Position numbers and translations under genes: made by a program | The notes under the pieces: generated by a model | Seen by the model: the letters and a program-made list of their open reading frames with translations, nothing else | The model's database searches: none | What the model was told of the DNA's origin: nothing | Source: Acetomicrobium sp. UBA3949 | GTDB taxonomy: Bacteria > Synergistota > Synergistia > Synergistales > Acetomicrobiaceae | Length of the DNA stretch: 22,562 nucleotides | Reading direction: 5' to 3' | Assembly (NCBI GenBank): GCA_002385485.1 | Contig: DGDP01000077.1 | Coordinates: 1-22,562, forward strand | Part shown: piece by piece, positions 15,390-22,562 of the stretch | Layout: each line of letters starts with the position of its first letter | Position numbering within the stretch: the stretch's first letter is position 1

Positions 15390-16160
15390 ATGACGAGGAA
15401 AGAATTGGCAATTAGTATTTACGATCAGATAAAAGAAAACAAGCTGGGCAGGGACAATAAACTGCCGAGCGAGCGCGAGCTGGCAAATATGTTTCAGGTC
15501 ACACGCCCTTTGATAAGAGAAGCCCTGGCGATGCTCGAGGCCTTCGGCATAATTGAGGTTCGGGATCGGCAGGGTATATTTATAAAAGAAAAGGCGTGGA
15601 GCGACATTTCGCTGCCGCTGTCCTTTTTGGTGGATTGGCCTCTCGATATCCTGCCCCAAGTGTTTGAAGCCAGATTGATAATTGAGCCCAAGGCAGCGGC
15701 AATTGCTGCGAAAAGAAGAACACAATCGGATTTAGAAAAGCTTAAAGAAACCATTTTTAAAATTGAAGAGCTTTTTAAAGAAGACAGGTCTGACAAGGCG
15801 TTATTGGGCGAAAAGTGGAATTCTATCTTTCATGCCATCGTTGTAGCAACCTCGCACAATGATGTCTTATGTAGGATACATGAAGGGATCATTAGATTAT
15901 ATGAACGCAATGTTTCTTCCTTTCCAAGAGAAAAGGCACCCATGCCCTTTGAGAAATGGCCCAAGGAAATCTGGATGGAACATGCAGGGATCGTCGATGC
16001 TATAGAAGAGGGAAATGCAGCTGAAGCCGAAAGAAGAGCCCATGAACACGTTCTTATATCACAGGAGCGTATTTATCGGTTTACCCAATCACTTGGGCTG
16101 CAATTTTTTGTTCCATTAAACGGTCATGCGAAGGAGGATGAGCTACATGCACGCGCTTGA
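15390..16160 (+). CDS. GntR-family transcriptional regulator, FadR subfamily
   Basis: This 256-residue DNA-binding regulator heads the dicarboxylate locus. Residues 1 to about 67 are a winged helix-turn-helix (AISIYDQIKEN, KLPSERELANMFQVTRPLIREALAMLEAFGIIEVRDRQGIFI). The rest is an all-helical FCD ligand-binding domain, with FEARLIIEPKAAAIAA, the FHAIVVATSHNDVL segment, and EHAGIVDAIEEGNAAEAERRAHEHV. FCD regulators typically sense organic acids, often the substrate of the genes beside them. ATG 15390 (MTRKELA) is preferred over GTG 15384 because GAGGTG at 15379-15384 spans that GTG. Its 3' end overlaps the hydro-lyase large subunit gene by 14 bases, so it is probably co-transcribed with the genes it controls. 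Confidence 0.9.
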   Translation: MTRKELAISIYDQIKENKLGRDNKLPSERELANMFQVTRPLIREALAMLEAFGIIEVRDRQGIFIKEKAWSDISLPLSFLVDWPLDILPQVFEARLIIEPKAAAIAAKRRTQSDLEKLKETIFKIEELFKEDRSDKALLGEKWNSIFHAIVVATSHNDVLCRIHEGIIRLYERNVSSFPREKAPMPFEKWPKEIWMEHAGIVDAIEEGNAAEAERRAHEHVLISQERIYRFTQSLGLQFFVPLNGHAKEDELHARA

Positions 16161-17406
16161 AAAGCTGTTATTAGCCAAGGCGTCCGGTAAAAGTAGCGTC
16201 AAGACGGGCGAGATTGTCGAGGCCGAAGTAGATTTAGCGGAAGTTAACGACCTTTATCTTCAAGTAATAAAGTCCTTTTACGAAATGGGAGGAAAGAAAG
16301 TTGCACATCCTGAAAGGGTGGCTTTTGTCTTCGATCACTACTCCCCGCCCCCTACCATAAAGGCAGCAGATAATCAGAAGCAGATGAGAGAATTTTGCGA
16401 AAAAATGGGAATAAACATGCTTTACGACATAGGCGAAGGTGTTTGTCATCAACTCTTGGCCGAAAGCGGCTTGGTGGGTCCCGGGAAAGTGGTCATAGAG
16501 ACGGATTCCCATACCACGACGCTTGGAGCTCTCGGTTCCTTTGCGACCGGTGTTGGAGCCACGGATTTGGCCATTATCCTCTTGACGGGCAGACTCTGGT
16601 TTAAAGTGCCTTCAATTGTCAATATTAATCTCGATGGAAAACCACCTTTTCCCGTCATGGCAAAGGACGTAATACTTCATGTTTTAGGGAAGTTAAAACA
16701 GGATGCTGCCATTTATCAAGCCATAGAGTTCACAGGTTCAACTTTATCCTCCATGGAGATGGACGAGCGGTTTGTGCTCTGCAACATGTCTGTGGAGATG
16801 GGCGCTAAGACAGCTTATATACAGCCCGATGAGATAACGTTCGGATTTTTGGAAGCAATGGGCGCAAAAAGAGAAGATTTCGACGTGTTGACCACTGATG
16901 AAGACTTTGCTTATTCGATAGTACACAATATAGACGTAGGCGACCTAAAACCCCAGATAGCCTTACCGGGAAGTGTCGATAACGTAACAAATGTCGAGGA
17001 AGTGGAGGGGACACCCGTAACTCAAGTGTTCATAGGAACCTGTACGGGCGGCAGGTTGAACGACATCAAGGTGGCGTCGGAAATTTTGAAGGGCAAAAGT
17101 GTAGCTAAAAACGTTCGCTGTATAGTTATTCCCGCATCCAAGAAGGTGTTTAAAGATGCCCTGAAGCTGGGTTACGTCCAAACCCTTATTGATGCTGGAG
17201 CTGTTTTTGTTACCCCCGGATGCGGTCCCTGTCTTGGTGCGCACGAAGGCGTCCTTGCCCCCGGAGACGTCTGCGTATCTACCTCGAGCAGAAACTTTCC
17301 CGGTCGCATGGGAAGCACGCAGGCTTCTATTTACATTGCCTCTCCTGCTACGGCAGCGGCTTCTGCGATCATCGGCAGGATTACCGATCCTCGCAAAATT
17401 CTTTAG
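16147..17406 (+). CDS. Aconitase-superfamily hydro-lyase, large subunit (LeuC-like)
   Basis: This 419-residue subunit binds a [4Fe-4S] cluster through C299 (GTCTGGRLND), C359 and C362 (PGCGPCLGAH). Other family marks are FVFDHYSPPPT, IETDSHTTTLGALGSFATGVGATD, and SSRNFPGRMGS near the C-terminus. It belongs to the compact LeuC/homoaconitase/2,3-dimethylmalate dehydratase group, whose members hydrate or dehydrate small di- and tricarboxylates. Annotation pipelines would call it 3-isopropylmalate dehydratase. No leuA or leuB lies nearby, and the neighbours are a regulator, an organic acid transporter, a hydroxyacid racemase and a malic enzyme, so a catabolic role is more likely. Maleate, citraconate or 2,3-dimethylmalate chemistry are candidates. 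The start at ATG 16147 has AAGGAGG at 16131-16137; the upstream in-frame ATGs at 16126 and 16138 are too near or before that site. Confidence 0.88.
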   Translation: MHALEKLLLAKASGKSSVKTGEIVEAEVDLAEVNDLYLQVIKSFYEMGGKKVAHPERVAFVFDHYSPPPTIKAADNQKQMREFCEKMGINMLYDIGEGVCHQLLAESGLVGPGKVVIETDSHTTTLGALGSFATGVGATDLAIILLTGRLWFKVPSIVNINLDGKPPFPVMAKDVILHVLGKLKQDAAIYQAIEFTGSTLSSMEMDERFVLCNMSVEMGAKTAYIQPDEITFGFLEAMGAKREDFDVLTTDEDFAYSIVHNIDVGDLKPQIALPGSVDNVTNVEEVEGTPVTQVFIGTCTGGRLNDIKVASEILKGKSVAKNVRCIVIPASKKVFKDALKLGYVQTLIDAGAVFVTPGCGPCLGAHEGVLAPGDVCVSTSSRNFPGRMGSTQASIYIASPATAAASAIIGRITDPRKIL

Positions 17407-17418
17407 GGAGGAATGGCC

Positions 17419-17919
17419 ATGGACGCTATAAAAGGAGTTGTGCATATCTTCGGAGACAACATCGATACGGATCAGATCTATCCCGGCAGGTATTTGGAGC
17501 TTACGGAACCTCAGGATATAGCAAAACACGCAATGGAAGGGGCAGACGAAGCCTTTCCCTCGAAGGTCACGCCGGGAGACATCATTGTGGCCGGGAAAAA
17601 TTTCGGTTGTGGCTCTAGCCGCGAACATGCAGTTATTACCCTGCTTGCTGCAGGCGTTAAAGCAGTCATTGCAAAGTCTTTTGCCAGGATTTTTTATAGA
17701 AATGCCATCAATCGTGGGCTTTGTGTTGTAGAGATACCCGATCTTGACCTTTCGAAAATACAAGACGGACTTAGTGTGAGCGTAGATGTTAGAGAAGGTA
17801 GGGCAGCATTTTCGAACAGTTATGAAGCCAGATTTGTACCTTTTTCTGAACATATTTTGGAAATTTTTGAAGCGGGAGGCGTCATACCGCTTTATAAGTC
17901 GAAGACAGAGGAGAGGTGA
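17419..17919 (+). CDS. Aconitase-superfamily hydro-lyase, small subunit (LeuD-like)
   Basis: This 166-residue swivelling domain completes the active site of the preceding large subunit. It shows FGDNIDTDQIYPGRYLEL, GKNFGCGSSREHAVITLL, and AKSFARIFYRNAINRGL, all typical of small subunits of this family. The loop after GR that sets specificity reads YLEL (residues 25-28). In studied enzymes this loop is YLRT for isopropylmalate isomerases and YLVM-like for homoaconitases, so neither textbook substrate is favoured. The start at ATG 17419 is chosen because AGGGAGG (17405-17411) lies seven bases upstream; ATG 17413 would be one base away. The large subunit's stop overlaps this ribosome-binding site. 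Confidence 0.88.
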   Translation: MDAIKGVVHIFGDNIDTDQIYPGRYLELTEPQDIAKHAMEGADEAFPSKVTPGDIIVAGKNFGCGSSREHAVITLLAAGVKAVIAKSFARIFYRNAINRGLCVVEIPDLDLSKIQDGLSVSVDVREGRAAFSNSYEARFVPFSEHILEIFEAGGVIPLYKSKTEER

Positions 17920-17982
17920 TGGGTCCGGTCGTATTTGTATAAGCTATATCATTGCATCAAATAAAAAGGAGGAGGATAAGAA

Positions 17983-18945
17983 ATGAAGCGTTTCATGACA
18001 GGTCTTGCGATTGTTTTGCTTTTCGTAGCGGTATTTGGCGTTTTTGGAATGATGGCGGAAGCAGCGTACCCGGAAAGGCCGATTACTTATGTAATAGCCT
18101 TTAATCCAGGAGGGGAGTCGGATATCACCGCTAGAGCACAGCAGCCCTATTTGGAGAAAGTTCTCGGAACGCAGATCATAATCACCTACAAGATCGGAGG
18201 AGGTGGAGCTGTTGCGTGGTCTGAAGTGCCGCGAATGAGACCAGACGGTTACACGATTGTCGGTCATAATATACCTCATATAATCCTTCAGCCGCTTCAA
18301 CGCAAGGACACTGGTTATAAGACCACCGATTTAAAGACGGTTTGTTGGTTCCAAGCAACGCCCAATATACTCGTCGTTCCAGTGGACAGCCAATTTAAAA
18401 CATTAGAGGACTTTGTAAAATACGCCAAAGAGCACCCCGGACAAATAACCTTGGGAGGAAGCGGAAGCTATAGCGCAAACCACCTTGGGACAGTTGAATT
18501 CAACGAGGCTGCTGGAATAGAGACGACGTATATACCATTTACTGGATCGGGAGACGCAGTTCCTGCTTTTTTGGGAGGCCATGTCACCGGACTGATGACC
18601 TATACTACGATGGTTGCAAATTACAGAGAGCAGATGCGCCCCTTGGCTGTAGCAACGGAAGAAAGGGTTTCAATATTCCCCGATGTTCCTACATTTAAAG
18701 AGCTTGGATATGACTATGTCGAAGGTGCTTACAGAGGAATTTGTGTGTCACCAAAGACGCCCGACGAAATAGTTAACAAATTGGCCGATGCTTTCAAGCA
18801 AGTAAACGAAACGCCAGAATTCAAAGAGATGATGGAAGCCATGGGATTTCAGATGGTATTTTATGGGCCTGAGGAATCGGAGAAATTTGTGGAAGATCGT
18901 GTGGAGTATTACAAAAGCATATTGGATAAATTAGAGATGAAATAA
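17983..18945 (+). CDS. Tripartite tricarboxylate transporter substrate-binding protein (TctC/Bug family)
   Basis: This 320-residue extracytoplasmic receptor captures an organic acid and hands it to TctA/TctB. It starts with a clear signal peptide: MKRF, a hydrophobic core through about residue 24, and AEA ahead of a cleavage site near residues 27-29. The mature start YPERPITYVIAFNPGGESDI is the Bug-family signature, and the two-lobed Venus-flytrap pattern continues with RMRPDGYTI, YAKEHPGQITLGGSGSYS and YIPFTGSGDAVPAFLGGHV. Ligands of the family include citrate, tartrate, adipate and other carboxylates, so the substrate here must be inferred from the operon. A very strong AAGGAGGAGG precedes ATG 17983, suiting a receptor needed in excess. 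Confidence 0.92.
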   Translation: MKRFMTGLAIVLLFVAVFGVFGMMAEAAYPERPITYVIAFNPGGESDITARAQQPYLEKVLGTQIIITYKIGGGGAVAWSEVPRMRPDGYTIVGHNIPHIILQPLQRKDTGYKTTDLKTVCWFQATPNILVVPVDSQFKTLEDFVKYAKEHPGQITLGGSGSYSANHLGTVEFNEAAGIETTYIPFTGSGDAVPAFLGGHVTGLMTYTTMVANYREQMRPLAVATEERVSIFPDVPTFKELGYDYVEGAYRGICVSPKTPDEIVNKLADAFKQVNETPEFKEMMEAMGFQMVFYGPEESEKFVEDRVEYYKSILDKLEMK

Positions 18946-18992
18946 TATTTCTTCGATGGTGGCTTGTAGATCTGGGAGGGGTGAAATGTACC

Positions 18993-20516
18993 ATGGATAT
19001 ATTTTTAGAAGCTTTCCTTAATGTCCTTTCTATTAAGAACATCATTGCTATGACGCTGCTCATACCGCTGGGCATGATGGCCGGAGCCCTGCCCGGGTTT
19101 ACGGCCACCATGGCTGTGGCGATACTTGTTCCCTTTACTTTTGCCATGAACCCCATTATGGGGCTTATATGCGTGAGTGCAGTGTATTGCGCGGCCATAT
19201 ATGGCGGAGCGTTTCCGGCAATTTTGATAAATACGCCGGGGACACCTTCATCCATAGCCACGTGTTTTGACGGTTACCCTATGACATTGCAGGGAAGAGC
19301 GCAGGAAGCCTTGTTTACTATCGCCTTCGCTTCCCTTGTGGGAGGCTTTATCGGGACGATAGGATTGATCGCTTTTTCCCTGCCTTTAGCTAAAATTGCG
19401 TTGAAGTTTGGCCCGCCGGAATATTTTTGGGTTAGCATTTTCGGTCTAACTATAATTGCCGGACTTTCCGGTGATTCTTTGCTGAAGGGCATCGCAGGAG
19501 GAGTGCTTGGACTGCTCATAAGCACCATCGGCATCGCTCCCGTTGGCGGAGACGTGAGGTTTACTTTCGGAATAGCTTCCTTCCAAGGGGGAGTGGAACT
19601 CATTTCCGTGTTGATAGGTTTCTTCTGCATACCCGAGGTATTCAAGATGGCAAAGGACCCTGTCGGTTCTTATTTGAAAAGCACCAATATAGGTCATGAG
19701 GGTGGCGGGTACAGGGAAGTGATCTATAAAGGGTTTAAAAATGCTTTTACAGACACGATTAATTTGGTGCGTTCTTCAATAATAGGCTTATTCGTGGGAA
19801 TTTTGCCTGGAGCAGGTGGTAATATAGCTAATTTAATCGCCTATAACGAGACAAAAAGAGCGTCCAAAGATCCTGAGAGTTTTGGAAAGGGCAATCCCCA
19901 GGGAATAGTTGCCACCGAGTCTGCCGATAAGGCTACTATTATGGGCTCTTTCGTGCCCCTTCTCACGCTTGGAGTTCCCGGATCTCCTGTAGCAGCAGTT
20001 GTTTATGGGGCTCTGATGATTCAAGGATTAAATCCCGGGCCGGAGCTTTTTACTAAACATGCTGAAATTACATATACATTTATGATGTCCTTTTTCGTTG
20101 CTATGGCTTTGACAGTATTAATAGGCATGTTTGCCGGCGTTTTGTTCTATCAGATTATAATGCGGTTGCCCGTGAGGGTGCTGGTTCCGGCAATACTCCT
20201 TCTTACTATTGTTGGTTCCTATGCAGTGAGAAATAACTATATGGACGTCATTTTCATGCTCGCCAGCGGATATCTCGGTTACGTCCTTTCTAATTTAGGA
20301 TTTAGCCCCGGGCCAGTAGTATTGGGGTTAGTGTTAGGGCCAATAGCCGAGAAGGGGTTGGTTCAGGGTTTTTTAATGGGAAACAGCATGTTCCCGGGAA
20401 CACCGTGGCTCATATTTTTTACAAGACCAATATCCATAGTTTTGATAGTAATATCAGTAATTTCGGCTCTGTGGCCGATTTATGCAGCTCGTAGGAGAAG
20501 GAGGGCTGCCTTATGA
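18993..20516 (+). CDS. Tripartite tricarboxylate transporter large membrane subunit (TctA family)
   Basis: This roughly 507-residue membrane protein is the main transport subunit, with about 12 hydrophobic segments. The TctA signature appears twice in related form: LIPLGMMAGALPGFTATMAV near the N-terminus and IIGLFVGILPGAGGNIANLI mid-protein. Also conserved are AIYGGAFPAILINTPGTPSS and TLGVPGSPVAAVVYGALMIQG. Uptake is ion-coupled in this family. ATG 18993 (MDIFLEAFL) is preferred over GTG 18981, because GGGGTGA (18978-18984) overlaps that GTG and sits eight bases before 18993. Its stop overlaps the TctB start as ATGA. Confidence 0.93.
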   Translation: MDIFLEAFLNVLSIKNIIAMTLLIPLGMMAGALPGFTATMAVAILVPFTFAMNPIMGLICVSAVYCAAIYGGAFPAILINTPGTPSSIATCFDGYPMTLQGRAQEALFTIAFASLVGGFIGTIGLIAFSLPLAKIALKFGPPEYFWVSIFGLTIIAGLSGDSLLKGIAGGVLGLLISTIGIAPVGGDVRFTFGIASFQGGVELISVLIGFFCIPEVFKMAKDPVGSYLKSTNIGHEGGGYREVIYKGFKNAFTDTINLVRSSIIGLFVGILPGAGGNIANLIAYNETKRASKDPESFGKGNPQGIVATESADKATIMGSFVPLLTLGVPGSPVAAVVYGALMIQGLNPGPELFTKHAEITYTFMMSFFVAMALTVLIGMFAGVLFYQIIMRLPVRVLVPAILLLTIVGSYAVRNNYMDVIFMLASGYLGYVLSNLGFSPGPVVLGLVLGPIAEKGLVQGFLMGNSMFPGTPWLIFFTRPISIVLIVISVISALWPIYAARRRRRAAL

Positions 20517-20953
20517 TGTTAAATTCCGATTTATACGGCGGATTGATCATGCTTGCTTTTGCCGGTATGTTTTGGCTTCAGATGGGAGACTTTACGAAGT
20601 TTGGGTTAATGTTTCCAAAGGTCATCATTGCTTTATTGGCATTTTTAGGTGTAGTGATGATCGTCAAAGCAAAAGTAAAGCCCCAATACATGAAACCTTT
20701 TTTAAAAGATATAAATAAATACATGGCTGCTACGATGATATGGTCGTTACTGTGGGTTCTTTCCGCAAGTTACGTCGGATTTTTTGTCGCCAGCGTTGTG
20801 TCTATGTGGGCAATTCAGTGGTTTCTTAGCAGTGAGCGCAATTTAAAAATTTCAGCCATATCTCTGGCAGTGGCCATTGGGAGCGTATTCGTAATATATT
20901 ACGTCTTTACCAAGTACTTGTATATTTTCTTCCCAGAAGGCTTTCTTTTTTAA
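20513..20953 (+). CDS. Tripartite tricarboxylate transporter small membrane subunit (TctB family)
   Basis: This 146-residue protein has four predicted membrane segments (about residues 8-24, 36-54, 74-98 and 118-140). That is the size and pattern of TctB, the small integral subunit of TTT systems. Sequence conservation in this family is low, so the call rests on topology and on its position directly after TctA, with an ATGA overlap. AAGGAGGG lies seven bases before ATG 20513. The order C-A-B differs from the tctCBA order of the first described system. Confidence 0.85.
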   Translation: MMLNSDLYGGLIMLAFAGMFWLQMGDFTKFGLMFPKVIIALLAFLGVVMIVKAKVKPQYMKPFLKDINKYMAATMIWSLLWVLSASYVGFFVASVVSMWAIQWFLSSERNLKISAISLAVAIGSVFVIYYVFTKYLYIFFPEGFLF

Positions 20954-20970
20954 ACAAGAGGTGATCCTAT

Positions 20971-22233
20971 ATGTTGATGCAGATGAAATACGGTAAATCG
21001 GAAATTGCCTTTGATGTCGATCAAAACAGGATAATCAAAACGTTAGAGCCCAATGAGAGGCCCGGCATATCAGATCCGTTAAATAGCGTAAAAGAGGCTT
21101 TAAAAAACCCAGTTGGGACCCGTCCTTTGGCTGACCTGGTCTCAGCAAAGAAGCCGAAAAATGTGGTTATCGTAGTCAACGATATTACTCGGCCTACGCC
21201 CTACGAAAGTCTGCTACCCCCTCTGCTTGAGGTCATGCATGACTGCGGGTTAAGTGATGATCAGATCACCTTTCTAACGGCGACTGGAATTCATGATCCC
21301 CATACTCGCGAACAGGATTTGGAGGTCTATGGCAAAGACTTGGTGAATAAGTATCGATTCGTGTCACATTGCGCAGACGATGATTCCACACTTGTAGAAA
21401 TGGGCAGTCTTTCTACAGGATTGAGTCTCAAAATTAACAGGTTGGTTGTGGAGGCTGACTTTCTTATAACTTTAGGCGTAATAATGCCTCATTATTTCGC
21501 GGGTTTCTCCGGCGGCAGGAAAAGCATTTTGCCCGGAGTAGCAGGGAGAGAATCGATAGAAAAAAATCACTCTCGCATGGTCTATCTCATGGACGACCTT
21601 CCGTCGATAAGGCAAAACCCCGTAAGCCTTGAGATGATTGAGGCAGCTAGGCTCGTTGGCGTGGATTTTATTCTAAACGTAGTTACAAATAGCAAAAAGG
21701 AGATAGTCAAGATCGTTGCCGGAGATTTGGAAGATGCCTGGTATGAGGGAGTCTCGGTCTCGTCGGGGATGTATGAGGTTCCCATAGCAAGAAAGGCAGA
21801 TGTCGCCATAGCTAGCGCAGGCGGTTACCCGAGGGACATTAATGTCTATCAAGCACAGAAGGCTCTTGACCATGCTGATAAAGCGACGAAGACAGGTGGA
21901 ACCATTATCTTGGTCGCTGAGTGCTCTCAGGGTTACGGAGAGCGGACCTTCGAGGAATGGATGCGTGAAGCCGAAAAACCGAGCGATGTTATAGAGCGGA
22001 TAAAGAAAAACTTTGCCATGGGCGGTCATAAGGCCTACGGAATTTGCAAGGTGGCAAACGATAAGGAAATTATTTTGATTTCTTCCCTTTCCGAAGAGGA
22101 GACAAAGGGGTTGTTTATGCGTAAGATGGGCTCAGTCGGTGAAGCTATAAAATATGTCGAAGACAAATACGATAAACCAAGCTATATATTAATGCCCTAC
22201 GGCAGCCTGACGGTTCCCGTGCTTTCAAACTAG
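20971..22233 (+). CDS. LarA-family nickel-pincer 2-hydroxyacid racemase
   Basis: This 420-residue protein has the complete active site of lactate racemase LarA. It shows D71 and R74 in NDITRPTP, catalytic H108 in ATGIHDPH, and H174 with K184 in MPHYFAGFSGGRKSILPG. H200 is in EKNH, and Q294 and K297 are in YQAQKAL. From what I recall of Lactiplantibacillus plantarum LarA, H108, H174, K184 and H200 carry identical numbers and the rest shift by one. The enzyme moves a hydride between C2 of a hydroxy acid and the pincer cofactor, so D and L forms interconvert. The LarA superfamily includes malate and other hydroxyacid racemases, and motif reading cannot fix the substrate. The neighbouring malic enzyme suggests malate. 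Cofactor synthesis genes larB, larC and larE are not in the window. AGAGGT (20957-20962) precedes ATG 20971. Confidence 0.9.
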   Translation: MLMQMKYGKSEIAFDVDQNRIIKTLEPNERPGISDPLNSVKEALKNPVGTRPLADLVSAKKPKNVVIVVNDITRPTPYESLLPPLLEVMHDCGLSDDQITFLTATGIHDPHTREQDLEVYGKDLVNKYRFVSHCADDDSTLVEMGSLSTGLSLKINRLVVEADFLITLGVIMPHYFAGFSGGRKSILPGVAGRESIEKNHSRMVYLMDDLPSIRQNPVSLEMIEAARLVGVDFILNVVTNSKKEIVKIVAGDLEDAWYEGVSVSSGMYEVPIARKADVAIASAGGYPRDINVYQAQKALDHADKATKTGGTIILVAECSQGYGERTFEEWMREAEKPSDVIERIKKNFAMGGHKAYGICKVANDKEIILISSLSEEETKGLFMRKMGSVGEAIKYVEDKYDKPSYILMPYGSLTVPVLSN

Positions 22234-22281
22234 TTTTTTACATATAAATCAAAATGTCGCAAAGGTTGTGAGGTGAAGTTA

Positions 22282-22562
22282 ATGGATTTAACTAAGGACG
22301 AAATGCTAGAAAGGGCCAAAAAGCCGGTGGAGGAAGCTGTTAAGCTACATCGATATTATCAAGGAAAGATGCAGACCGTACCAAAGTGCTGCATAAGAGA
22401 TGTCTCCGATTTCGCAATATGGTATACCCCCGGCGTAGCGGAGCCCTGCAAGGAGATAAAGAAAAACCCTGATTTGGCTTATGAGTTTACCAATAAAGGG
22501 AATACAATAGCCGTCGTTACAGACGGAACGCGAGTATTGGGCCTGGGTGATATAGGACCCGA
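22282..22562 (+). CDS. Malic enzyme (oxaloacetate-decarboxylating malate dehydrogenase), N-terminal part
   Basis: The first 93 codons are present and the window edge cuts the rest. KLHRYYQGKM, DFAIWYTPGVAEPCKEIKKN (Y48 is the conserved catalytic tyrosine) and TIAVVTDGTRVLGLGDIGP are diagnostic of malic enzymes. These convert L-malate to pyruvate, CO2 and NAD(P)H. The NAD/NADP preference lies in the missing Rossmann domain. GAGGTGA (22270-22276) sits upstream of ATG 22282. It follows the LarA-like gene by 48 bases with no visible terminator, so it is probably the next gene of the same operon. Confidence 0.93.
   Translation, partial: MDLTKDEMLERAKKPVEEAVKLHRYYQGKMQTVPKCCIRDVSDFAIWYTPGVAEPCKEIKKNPDLAYEFTNKGNTIAVVTDGTRVLGLGDIGP

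Noticed and set aside
16963..17853. Minus-strand 296-codon frame opposite the hydro-lyase genes
   Set aside because: It is a mirror frame of the two real subunits, with no family pattern and unlikely Arg/Ser/Cys-rich content.
16147..17919. Leucine biosynthesis isopropylmalate isomerase (leuC, leuD)
   Set aside because: The family match is real, but leuA and leuB are absent nearby, the specificity loop is YLEL, and the neighbours are catabolic. The gene symbols were withheld for this reason.

Overview
The window looks like part of a draft chromosome contig from an anaerobic, possibly moderately thermophilic bacterium. My best guess is the Synergistota (an Acetomicrobium/Anaerobaculum-like or Aminobacterium-like genome). 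This is inferred from protein style and gene mix only: HypA/HypB, a DHH-CBS-CBS-tRNA nucleotidyltransferase fusion, a tripartite tricarboxylate transporter, frequent TTG/GTG starts and tight packing. No rRNA, tRNA, CRISPR, IS element or phage gene is visible. The first 19 bases are the Nextera transposase adapter end, so genomic sequence really begins at base 20.

Region 1 (20-10060, all on +). The 3' end of a long-form ribosome hibernation factor gene (hpf) and its terminator are followed by nine closely spaced genes. They are hypA, hypB, a UvrD/PcrA-type helicase, a dephospho-CoA kinase fused to a CutA domain, the DHH-CBS-CBS-nucleotidyltransferase, an M50 membrane protease, surE, archease and rtcB. 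Several start codons overlap or touch the preceding stop. A perfect 40-bp palindrome closes the run. The second half is rich in RNA-end enzymes: the tRNA 3'-end nucleotidyltransferase fusion, SurE, archease and RtcB.

Region 2 (10072-15210). A minus-strand pair encodes a cytoplasmic gamma-glutamyltransferase-like Ntn hydrolase and a pyridoxamine-phosphate-oxidase-like flavoprotein. A single plus-strand methyltransferase follows. A minus-strand Fe-S/sulfur operon comes next: cysteine desulfurase, IscU-type scaffold and MOSC protein, with a near-consensus promoter at 15182-15210. A hairpin terminator separates the convergent methyltransferase and MOSC genes.

Region 3 (15290-22562, all on +). 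This is a catabolic locus headed by a FadR-type GntR regulator. It encodes a two-subunit aconitase-superfamily hydro-lyase (LeuC/LeuD-like), a complete tripartite tricarboxylate transporter in the order TctC-TctA-TctB, a LarA-family nickel-pincer hydroxyacid racemase with all key residues, and the start of a malic enzyme cut by the window edge. Together they suggest this route: import of an unsaturated or hydroxylated C4/C5 dicarboxylate, hydration to a D-2-hydroxy acid, racemisation to the L form, then oxidative decarboxylation to pyruvate. Maleate to D-malate to L-malate to pyruvate fits all four parts and is the most interesting hypothesis here. It is inference, not something the sequence proves.
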